A DNA stretch of 33,257 nt. Source: Dehalococcoidia bacterium. GTDB taxonomy: Bacteria > Chloroflexota > Dehalococcoidia > Lucifugimonadales > UBA1127. The DNA lies in assembly GCA_029936935.1 (NCBI GenBank), contig JAPYRQ010000019.1:1-33257 (forward strand), given 5' to 3'. The notes beneath the pieces are model-generated. The model was given only the letters and a program-made list of their open reading frames with translations, was not told where the DNA came from and did no database searches. Positions 26,823 through 33,257 of this stretch are shown piece by piece. The stretch's first letter is position 1. The number at the start of each line of letters is the position of its first letter. The translations under genes were made by a program, and so were the position numbers.

Positions 26823-29800
26823 GTGAAAGGTTATACGAAGATTACGGCAGCGTTAGCCGCCTTTGTTTTGTTGTTTATCGCCATTGGCGTTAGCACACCA
26901 GACACGGCGTCAGCGCAAGCAGCCACAATCACAATAGTACCCACGTCGCCTTCGACGCTGACTACAGATGCGAAAAAGAATAATACCACTTGTTCCGTAA
27001 TCACCGGACTGTCTACATGCGCGGCCGGTGATAACACCTATACCATCACGGTTACCGACGCTGCTGCGAACACCGCGGCCGCTGAATTTAATACGGTCGA
27101 GGTGACCATAAAGAACGCGGACTTGGCAACGGTTACTGGTAAATGGGCACCTGACGCAAATGCCAAGACCATCACGTTGCTAGAGACCGCTATAGACACT
27201 GGCATATTCACCCGCTTGGTCACGACCAAGCATGCGAGCACGGGTCTCATCTTTAATGGTGGTAACGGTAGGGTGTCCGCATCCACCTCCACCACCTCAT
27301 CGACCGTTCTCTCCTGGGATAACGTAGCAGGCAACGACGCTATCTCCGGTAATGACCTCGCGCTCACAGTCGCTGAGCAAACTGCTATCGTTGCTGCCAA
27401 TCTCACGACGGTATACGACGGATCAGCCGGGGTAGCCAATAACATGAACCTCGCGCTGGCCATCAGCGCCGTCAGCACCGCAGGCGTAGTTACCCACGCG
27501 GCCGTTGGCACAGCACTGATTGCTGGCGACTATCTTTACACACCAGCGCTTGTAGAGACTAAAGCATTCTCCGGAAATACTCTTACCGGTACCTACAAGC
27601 CAAGTGGTACGTTGGGTATTTCTAAGTCAATCACGGTTGATAACGTGAAATCATCCCTGGTGTCAAATTCACCAGCCGTTGATTTAATCACGAAGAGCGC
27701 CAAGACTGTGACCTTCAATGCGGACATCACAGATACTGGTGCTGGGTATCCGTCTAAGAGTTCCAACATTGTTGCGAACAACACAGCCGGAACCAAGGGT
27801 CGGATTCAATTGTTTGTCGGTAGCAAAGCTGCTGGAGCCGTTACCGTACCCTCTTCCTCATACAGTGCGATTACTAACGGCTGGAATCTGAGTTACAGTG
27901 TCAGTTCCACTGACATTAAGAACATTGGCCCGAGGGTACCGTTCTGGATAGAGGCAGAAGACTTGGCCGGAAACGTGCAGAAGCCCAGTGCCGGCTACAA
28001 GGGCAATACTACCTCTCAAGGCCTTACCACCACAGTGGTTGACACGTCCTTGATCGGTATGGGCGACGACATGCTGAATAACCAGAGTGTAATGATTTAT
28101 TACGCTGGTGTTAAAGAAACGAAGGTCATCAGTGACTTCGTAAGTGCTACTGGAGTGATGACGACGGCTGCCTTCTCGGCCGTGACTCCTGCTAATGTCG
28201 AATATGAGCTTAAGGGTGTTGGGCTGGTAACAGTAGACAGCGTAGCTCCAACTGTTGCTTCCGCTGCTGCGGTACAGACCGGACACAACTGGTCCGCCTC
28301 TAAGGCGGCTGGCTCACGTATCCGAACGGGATTGTTCGACAAGGACACTTCCATCCGCGTGACGTTCACAGACGCCAGCGGTTTGTTGGCCTCGACTGTC
28401 AGCCCGGCATCCTTCAGTGTCGCCGGTAACACAGTTGTTTCCACCCTATTGGTAGACGTGGTTGGTGAGAACGCCGCCGCACCTGTGCAGCGGATTCCCA
28501 ATGACGTTTTCCTTACATTGGGCACAGCCCTTTCATCCAGCGGACGTCCGAACGTGAGCGTCATCGGTGGCATTATTACAGACAAAGCTGGTAATGCTGT
28601 CGTGAGCGGCACCTACAAGGCGACCGACAAGCTCGGAGTTGGCCTGGCAACGTCCAAGAACGTGGAGTTCAGCAAGAAAGAAGTTAAGATTACTATCACC
28701 GCTGACGAGCAGTTGCTTGCTGCACCCACCGTGCTACAAAAGGATTTGAACAGTGCTACCTCATCTACGTCATTCGGTGGAACTATTACCACTGGTACGA
28801 GCACTACCCAAAAGGGAGCGTTGACCTACGAATATAAGTCAACAATAGCTGGTATACCCGGTAGCCAAGCTGGTGCGGAGATGAATGTATACATAACCGG
28901 CAACGATACCAGTTCCAATATTGGTAAAGCCGGCCATAACACCGACGGCGCAAACCCCGCGGCCATAATCTTTGAGCTCGACAAGAAGCTCAATGGTGGC
29001 GCGAACCCCAAGGTTTCTGTCTCCGATAAGGTGGCCGAGGTCACCAGTGGTTCTATTACCACTGCGACCGTAAGTACAACAAATGTGGGCCCCAGTATCG
29101 AATCCGTTGATCCTCTAATTGTCACGGTGGACTTCAACCGCCGCTGCGTGACTGCGGTATGTACTCTCACTGCTGCGTCAGACGCACTGGGTGAGTCCAA
29201 GGAGTATGCACGTGACAGTTACAAGACTGTTACTTTGACCAAAGCAACCATGAAGGTTACCTTCTCGGATGGTACCTATGAGACGACCACCTTTGACGTG
29301 GCTACCGATATAACTAGCCCGGACAACAAACGATTCACCATTCCGGTGTCCTCGCCCAAGGTTGGTCAGTATGAATTGTCCATTCAAGCGGTGGACCAGG
29401 CAGGAAACAACAATTTGGATGCATCCACCGCAGCAGCGGCTCAGACCCTGAAGTGGGATTGGAAGATCACTGCTGCTAAGCCAGTCAAACTGGCTTTGTC
29501 CCCAGGCTGGAACCTGATTTCCCTTCCCTTCCAGCCAGCAAACCCGGCAATCAACTCGGTAATTGCGAGTACACACCCGGCTGACATCGTCATGACCTTT
29601 GATAACGCCAACCAGGTATGGCTGGTTTCCCGCCGCGATGCGGATTCCGGTCTCTTCGCTGGCGACGTCACAGTAATGACGGCGAACACCGCGTACTTCG
29701 TGCGAACGAACAACTTCCAGGAACTTTCCGTCCTTCGTCCGCCAACAGCGACCGCGGCCGCAGCACCGCCTCCCCCGCCCGCCATTGCGGTGGTACCGGG

Positions 29801-30185
29801 TTGGAACTTGGTGCCCGTTGTTAGCCTAAGCCTCCCATTGCCCGTGGGTATTGCAGCGGATTCCTACTTCGGAACGTTACAGTCTGGAGCCAACAAGGGT
29901 TGGTTGAAGGCAATGACGTTTAGTCCGCTGACCCGAACATGGTCGTCCGTGACGCCCAGTACGACCACGACCTATGTTGTTGGGGCGATAAACCCCTGCA
30001 CGAACGCTGCACTTGTAGCAGCGGATGTGGCAACGCAATCTGAACCTTGTCAGAGTGGCGCATACACTATCGTGACTGCCGATGGTGGTTTCGATGGCTC
30101 CGACACAGTTGCGTTGAAGCCACCGGTTCTGGTTGGTAAGGGCTATTGGCTCTATGCCACTGCTGCTGGCGTGGTTATCCCGTAA
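26823..30185 (+). CDS. Large secreted surface-layer-like protein with C-terminal GWNL modules
   Basis: A 1120-residue exported protein, probably a cell-surface or S-layer component; the role is inferred from architecture. I chose the GTG at 26823: GGAGGA lies just upstream and the product then starts with a textbook signal peptide (residues 1-31, cleavage after TASA). The frame is open to an ATG at 26754, which would add 23 charged residues before the signal. The body is Thr/Ser/Ala/Val-rich, beta-predicted, with Ig-like motifs such as AEDLAGNV and AVDQAGNN. The C-terminal ~235 residues hold two related modules starting SPGWNLISLPF (~892) and VPGWNLVPV (~990), separated by a Pro/Ala linker, ending GYWLYATAAGVVIP. 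The only six cysteines found occur as three close pairs (57/66, 775/780, 1059/1076), suggesting disulfides. No SLH domain or sortase motif was seen. Confidence 0.8.
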   Translation: MKGYTKITAALAAFVLLFIAIGVSTPDTASAQAATITIVPTSPSTLTTDAKKNNTTCSVITGLSTCAAGDNTYTITVTDAAANTAAAEFNTVEVTIKNADLATVTGKWAPDANAKTITLLETAIDTGIFTRLVTTKHASTGLIFNGGNGRVSASTSTTSSTVLSWDNVAGNDAISGNDLALTVAEQTAIVAANLTTVYDGSAGVANNMNLALAISAVSTAGVVTHAAVGTALIAGDYLYTPALVETKAFSGNTLTGTYKPSGTLGISKSITVDNVKSSLVSNSPAVDLITKSAKTVTFNADITDTGAGYPSKSSNIVANNTAGTKGRIQLFVGSKAAGAVTVPSSSYSAITNGWNLSYSVSSTDIKNIGPRVPFWIEAEDLAGNVQKPSAGYKGNTTSQGLTTTVVDTSLIGMGDDMLNNQSVMIYYAGVKETKVISDFVSATGVMTTAAFSAVTPANVEYELKGVGLVTVDSVAPTVASAAAVQTGHNWSASKAAGSRIRTGLFDKDTSIRVTFTDASGLLASTVSPASFSVAGNTVVSTLLVDVVGENAAAPVQRIPNDVFLTLGTALSSSGRPNVSVIGGIITDKAGNAVVSGTYKATDKLGVGLATSKNVEFSKKEVKITITADEQLLAAPTVLQKDLNSATSSTSFGGTITTGTSTTQKGALTYEYKSTIAGIPGSQAGAEMNVYITGNDTSSNIGKAGHNTDGANPAAIIFELDKKLNGGANPKVSVSDKVAEVTSGSITTATVSTTNVGPSIESVDPLIVTVDFNRRCVTAVCTLTAASDALGESKEYARDSYKTVTLTKATMKVTFSDGTYETTTFDVATDITSPDNKRFTIPVSSPKVGQYELSIQAVDQAGNNNLDASTAAAAQTLKWDWKITAAKPVKLALSPGWNLISLPFQPANPAINSVIASTHPADIVMTFDNANQVWLVSRRDADSGLFAGDVTVMTANTAYFVRTNNFQELSVLRPPTATAAAAPPPPPAIAVVPGWNLVPVVSLSLPLPVGIAADSYFGTLQSGANKGWLKAMTFSPLTRTWSSVTPSTTTTYVVGAINPCTNAALVAADVATQSEPCQSGAYTIVTADGGFDGSDTVALKPPVLVGKGYWLYATAAGVVIP

Positions 30186-30239
30186 CTAGAACTTGACCTG
30201 GACCCTAGCCGGGAGTGACAATCTAGGGAAATACTAGCG

Positions 30240-30281
30240 GCCCGGGGATCCTCTTCCTGAAAAGGGGGAGGGTTCCCGGGC
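30240..30281 (+). terminator. Strong two-part hairpin after the surface-protein gene
   Basis: GCCCGGG (30240-30246) pairs with CCCGGGC (30275-30281), enclosing CCTCTTCC/GGGGGAGG (30250-30257 with 30264-30271) and a TGAAAA loop. There is no T run after it, so it may be a weak terminator, an mRNA 3' stabiliser or a Rho-assisted site that limits expression of the next gene relative to the surface protein. Confidence 0.5.
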
Positions 30282-30339
30282 TAAGCTGCAAAATGCGCAA
30301 GAGCCGCCAGGCTTTAGTGCTTAGATCAAGGAGAATGTG

Positions 30340-31143
30340 ATGCGAACTGTGAATTACCCCGCAAAGATTTCCCTCTCGTTTGGTATCTTTGTTGCCCTCG
30401 TAATGATGCTGGCGTTAAATGGGAGATCCACAGTGTATGCCCAAGGATCACCACCCCCAGGACCAGTTGTTTTTTCAGGACTGGTAACTGTGGGTGGGGC
30501 CACGGCGCCTGATGGGTTGAGCATCGTAGGACGGATGGCTCCCATTCTTCTTACTCCGTATGAGTCATTTTCTCAAACTACTTTCGGAGGCTCATACACG
30601 CTCTTGGCGGTGGGGCCTCCATCCAGTAGCTATCTGTATAGCCCAATAACATTTCATATAATTCCCAACGCTGCATATCCCTACATACCTACTACGGGCA
30701 TAGCAGCTCTAGAGACGACGTTATTTCTGGGAGGTCCTGGAATCCAAGATGCCTACGTGCTGACGTTCCCAGCGTTACCACTGCCACCTACACCGACGCC
30801 GGTACCAACCGCTACCGCAGCACCACCAACGCCGGTACCAACCGCCACCCCGGTTCCGCCGACGCCAGTACCACCGACTCCGACGCCGGCACCAACTGCT
30901 ACCACGATACCGCCGACGCCAGTACCACCGACTCCGACGCCGGCACCAACTGCTACAACTGTACCGCCTACGGCAACCATAGTTCCGGCTCCTGTAGCCA
31001 CGTTGGTGATTGATCAACCTGAGGATGATGGCCCTCAGACAGTTGCGGGCACATGTGGCCGGTCCGAGGTGACTGACCTTAGCTTCTTGCTGGCGGGTGT
31101 TGCGTTCCTGGGCCTTGTATGGCGTAGGAAAATTCGTAGTTAA
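30340..31143 (+). CDS. Secreted Pro/Thr-stalk protein with tripartite C-terminal anchor
   Basis: A 267-residue protein of unknown function. The ATG at 30340 follows AAGGAG; a GTG directly before it is a less likely start. A signal peptide covers residues 1-34 (cleavage after VYA). A globular domain at ~36-146 is rich in Gly, Tyr, Pro and Ser. Residues ~147-217 are a repetitive Pro-Thr-Pro-Ala/Val stalk. The end is tripartite: GTCGRS with the protein's only cysteine (Cys239), a short 15-residue hydrophobic helix (247-261), and the basic RRKIRS tail. This layout resembles C-terminal sorting signals such as MYXO-CTERM, though a simple membrane anchor is also possible. It follows the surface-protein gene on the same strand and may share its transcript. 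Confidence 0.75.
   Translation: MRTVNYPAKISLSFGIFVALVMMLALNGRSTVYAQGSPPPGPVVFSGLVTVGGATAPDGLSIVGRMAPILLTPYESFSQTTFGGSYTLLAVGPPSSSYLYSPITFHIIPNAAYPYIPTTGIAALETTLFLGGPGIQDAYVLTFPALPLPPTPTPVPTATAAPPTPVPTATPVPPTPVPPTPTPAPTATTIPPTPVPPTPTPAPTATTVPPTATIVPAPVATLVIDQPEDDGPQTVAGTCGRSEVTDLSFLLAGVAFLGLVWRRKIRS
30856..30956 (+). repeat. 54-base tandem repeat in the Pro/Thr stalk
   Basis: Two exact 47-base copies (30856-30902 and 30910-30956) have a period of 54 bases, or 18 codons. They lie in a larger stretch (~30778-30990) of degenerate Pro-Thr codon repeats. Nucleotide identity beyond what the protein requires points to a recent duplication, so stalk length is likely variable among strains. Confidence 0.85.
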
Positions 31144-31163
31144 ACTATTATTGTGAAATAGAA

Positions 31164-31208
31164 GAAACGCCTCTGTTTTTGAACAAAGATGGGGGCGTTT
31201 CATTTATT
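31164..31208 (+). terminator. Probable terminator after the stalk-protein gene
   Basis: A ten-base stem with one T-G pair (31164-31173 with 31192-31201) surrounds an 18-base A/T-rich loop and is followed by ATTTATT. The long loop makes it weaker than the other terminators, but it lies just after the stalk gene and before the hrcA promoter. Confidence 0.55.
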
Positions 31209-31242
31209 GAACAAGACTGGTCTTACAAGGCCTGAATTTACC

Positions 31243-31272
31243 TTGACAGCCTCTTTCTGTGAATGCTACCGT
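31243..31272 (+). promoter_or_regulatory. hrcA operon promoter
   Basis: TTGACA (31243-31248), then 18 bases, then TACCGT (31267-31272) with an upstream TGC that makes an extended -10. The -10 itself is poor. The start point would be near 31279, just ahead of the CIRCE left arm, the usual geometry for HrcA repression. Confidence 0.58.
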
Positions 31273-31281
31273 TGGATTAAT

Positions 31282-31308
31282 TGAGCAGTCTGCCTAGGTG
31301 AGTGCTAA
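31282..31308 (+). promoter_or_regulatory. CIRCE operator (HrcA binding site), degenerate left arm
   Basis: The right arm GAGTGCTAA (31300-31308) is a perfect CIRCE half. Exactly nine bases upstream is TGAGCAGTC (31282-31290), matching seven of nine bases of TTAGCACTC. The operator ends at the base before the hrcA ATG and contains the gene's only Shine-Dalgarno (AGGTGAG, 31296-31302). HrcA bound here would block transcription, and the RNA palindrome could also hide the ribosome site. Confidence 0.85.
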
Positions 31309-32349
31309 ATGGCTACTAAAGCGTATCTATCTCCAAGGCGAGAGACTATCCTCAAAACCGTTCTTGATGGCTATATTGCTACGGCTGTACCGGTGCCTTC
31401 AGAAGTGGTGACGCGCCAACATGGTCTTGGTGTCAGCGCAGCTACAGTGCGCCATGAGATGGCTGCCCTGGAAGAAGAAGGGTACATAAGCCGCCCTCAC
31501 CTCTCGGCCGGAGGCGTACCTACTGACAAAGGCTACCGCTACTACGTTGAAGCCCTTGCTATCACCCCGGAACTACCTTTGGAAGCCAAGCGCTCCATGC
31601 GAGAACAGTTAACATCGGTTGGCAAAGATGTTGACGTATGGACCAAGCTGTCCGCGCGAATGCTGGCAGAGGTTGCCAACAACATGGCACTGGTTTCCAT
31701 GCCAAGAACCATTCAGACTCGCATACGCAACCTTCAGTTAGTGTATTTGGACCAGTTCCTGGTGATGCAGGTAGTAGTTCTACAAGAGGCGCGCCTTCGC
31801 AAGGAATTGGTTCCCTTGACTGAACCAGTAACAGAAGAGAACATCAGCTATGTCTCAGGCAAACTGAACAACCACGTGAAGGGGCTTTCCTATCACGAGG
31901 TGTTGGATCGGAGCATTGAGACCACCCCCCTGGAAAAGGATGTGCTGGACGTAGCGCTGCGCATCTTACAAGAGGAGGACGAGGCAAGCTTTGCTGACTA
32001 CATCATCGAGGGACTGCGACACCTGGTTGATCAGCCGGAGTTCAAGGGTTCTGCCCAAGTTCACGACCTCATAGAAGTTCTGGAGAGCCGTAGACTTGCT
32101 GAAGCTATTCTTACGGAAAGCCCCGGAGTGGGTGGAATGCGGGTGGTCATTGGCGGGGAGAACCGGGAAGATGCTCTAAAGCCAATGAGCCTGGTCATCA
32201 CTCAGTATGGCGTGCGGAACCAGGTCTTTGGGACGATCAGTATCGTTGGGCCTATGCGGATGCACTATGAGAAAACTATTGCCGGCGTTAATTATTTCTC
32301 ATCACTGATGAGCCAGATGTTAGAAGAAGTGGGTTTAGGCCCATCGTAG
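31309..32349 (+). CDS. hrcA: Heat-inducible transcription repressor HrcA
   Basis: Represses class I heat-shock genes by binding CIRCE; its folding depends on GroEL, which links it to chaperone load. It is 346 residues, normal for the family. The winged-helix domain occupies residues ~5-75: LSPRRETILKTVLDGYIATAVPVPSEVV, then AATVRHEMAALEEEGYISRPHLSAGGVPTDKGYRYYV. The GAF-like dimerisation domain follows, and the C-terminal part ends with the family's GPMRMHYEKTIAGVNYFSSLM. It heads hrcA-grpE-dnaJ and is autoregulated through the overlapping operator. Confidence 0.96.
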   Translation: MATKAYLSPRRETILKTVLDGYIATAVPVPSEVVTRQHGLGVSAATVRHEMAALEEEGYISRPHLSAGGVPTDKGYRYYVEALAITPELPLEAKRSMREQLTSVGKDVDVWTKLSARMLAEVANNMALVSMPRTIQTRIRNLQLVYLDQFLVMQVVVLQEARLRKELVPLTEPVTEENISYVSGKLNNHVKGLSYHEVLDRSIETTPLEKDVLDVALRILQEEDEASFADYIIEGLRHLVDQPEFKGSAQVHDLIEVLESRRLAEAILTESPGVGGMRVVIGGENREDALKPMSLVITQYGVRNQVFGTISIVGPMRMHYEKTIAGVNYFSSLMSQMLEEVGLGPS

Positions 32350-32363
32350 AAGGCTAGGAGTTT

Positions 32364-32969
32364 ATGGATACACAAGAAGATGCAAATGGGGCCGCACGGG
32401 AAGAACCGGCGGCCCCTAACGATAGCCAAGAAGCTTCCGATCCTCAGACAAAGATGAAGGAGCTTGAGGAGCGTGTTGAGCGCCTCACGGCAAATTGGCA
32501 GCGGTCGCAGGCCGATATGTCGAACTACCGCAAACATGTGGAGCGCGAGCAGCTTGAATTGGTTCAGACGACTACCGAAGGTCTGACTGCAGATACGCTC
32601 TCCATCCTCGACGATTTTGACCGTGCTTTTGTCACCATCCCTGAGAACCTCCGTTCATTCACGTGGATCGAGGGTGTCTGGCTTGTCTTCAAGAAGTTGG
32701 AGGCCATTCTCAATGCGCGAGGCCTGGAGGACATCAACGCCGAAGCTGGGAAAGCCTTCGATCCCATCTTGCATCAAGCCCTGTCTGAAGTGGATGGGGA
32801 GGCAGGAAACATCGTTGAAGTGGTCCAGAAGGGGTATACCATGAGTAACCGCCTTATACGGCCTGCTTTGGTGACTGTTGGGAAGGGCAAACCTGCTACG
32901 GAAGAGACTCCTGCCGCTCAGAGCGAAGATGAGGCCACGGTTGATTCTGAAGCTAAGCCTGACGCGTAA
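32364..32969 (+). CDS. grpE: Nucleotide exchange factor GrpE
   Basis: Exchange factor of DnaK, 201 residues. The N-terminal ~30 residues are acidic and disordered-looking, then comes a long coiled-coil helix (MKELEERVERLTANWQRSQAD), and MSNYRKHVERE is typical. The beta-domain has the signature VVQKGYTMSNRLIRPALVTVGKG. The C-terminal ~25 residues are again acidic. AGGAG precedes the ATG, 14 bases after the hrcA stop. dnaK is not between grpE and dnaJ, so it must lie elsewhere or downstream. Confidence 0.95.
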   Translation: MDTQEDANGAAREEPAAPNDSQEASDPQTKMKELEERVERLTANWQRSQADMSNYRKHVEREQLELVQTTTEGLTADTLSILDDFDRAFVTIPENLRSFTWIEGVWLVFKKLEAILNARGLEDINAEAGKAFDPILHQALSEVDGEAGNIVEVVQKGYTMSNRLIRPALVTVGKGKPATEETPAAQSEDEATVDSEAKPDA

Positions 32970-33050
32970 GACTCAAAGCCCTCCCCATTCGTACTAGCTA
33001 CCATAGTGTACAATTGATTCACCTACGATATTGGGATTGATGTTTAGCTA

Positions 33051-33257
33051 ATGGCAGACAACAAAAACTACTATGAGCTCTTGGGGATACCCAAAGATGC
33101 ATCAGAGGAACAGGTCCGCAAGGCTTTCCGCGGACTTGCTATGGAATGGCACCCTGATCGCAACCGCGCTCCTGAAGCTGAAGATCGATTTAAAGAGATC
33201 AATGAGGCCTATCAGGTTCTCATCGACCCACAAAAGCGGCAGATGTATGACCAGTAC
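33051..33257 (+). CDS. dnaJ: Chaperone DnaJ, N-terminal part (truncated by window edge)
   Basis: The first 69 codons of a J-domain protein, continuing beyond the window. The frame starts at the ATG at 33051 and reads [22 protein letters not shown], with the HPD motif at residues 34-36 that stimulates DnaK ATPase. No clear ribosome site precedes the ATG. The position after grpE and the J-domain make DnaJ or the related CbpA likely; the Gly/Phe and zinc regions needed to decide lie outside. Confidence 0.92.
   Translation, partial: MADNKNYYELLGIPKDASEEQVRKAFRGLAMEWHPDRNRAPEAEDRFKEINEAYQVLIDPQKRQMYDQY

Noticed and set aside
30753-31001. Gly/Val-rich minus-strand frame opposite the Pro/Thr stalk
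   Set aside because: It is the mirror of the stalk repeats; repetitive GC-rich DNA leaves the opposite strand open by chance.

Overview
This is a bacterial chromosomal window of ordinary housekeeping density with one accessory-looking stretch. Gene order, moderate GC content, zinc-type ribosomal proteins, frequent TTG/GTG starts, and secreted proteins with Thr/Pro linkers and Gly-Trp-Asn-Leu C-terminal modules suggest a member of the Chloroflexota (Dehalococcoidia/SAR202-like). The lineage is inferred from the look of the proteins; no search was run. No mobile element, CRISPR array, tRNA or rRNA was seen.

Layout. (1) 1-7210 (+) is the distal part of the S10/spc/alpha ribosomal superoperon: secY (3' end), adk, map, infA, rpmJ, rpsM, rpsK, rpsD, rpoA, rplQ, truA, rplM and rpsI, tightly spaced and probably co-transcribed. 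(2) 7308-8483 (+) holds a small lipoprotein gene and a BFN-domain (DUF151) gene; the latter has a near-perfect sigma70 promoter and an intrinsic terminator. (3) 8564-15915 (+) is a complete F1Fo ATP synthase operon (atpZ/I-like, atpB, a 33-codon membrane peptide not in the ORF calls, atpE, F, H, A, G, D, C). Its a subunit carries a large extra loop and its c subunit is of the H+ type. (4) 15994-19609 (-) holds rex, an MFS exporter and an amidase; the atp and rex units converge on one bidirectional terminator. (5) 19811-22442 (+) is folC-fabF, followed tail to tail with no spacing by a small SWIM zinc-finger gene on the minus strand. (6) 22988-26215 (+) holds pyrG and rho, each with a long leader; the rho leader is C-rich and G-poor. 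(7) 26355-31143 (+) holds a promoter, a leader of about 430 nt with many hairpins, a 1120-residue secreted surface-layer-like protein, and a Pro/Thr-stalk protein with a tripartite Cys-Gly/TM/Arg C terminus. (8) 31243-33257 (+) is the hrcA-grpE-dnaJ heat-shock operon, with a degenerate CIRCE operator running up to the hrcA start codon.

How the genes work together. Regions 1, 3, 5 and 6 supply translation, transcription, protein secretion, ATP synthesis, folate, fatty-acid and CTP metabolism. Rex, an NADH/NAD+ sensor, lies beside the ATP synthase operon. HrcA controls its own chaperone operon. The most novel material is the surface-protein pair with its long leader, followed by the atp operon peptide, the subunit-a insertion and the candidate Rho autoregulatory leader.
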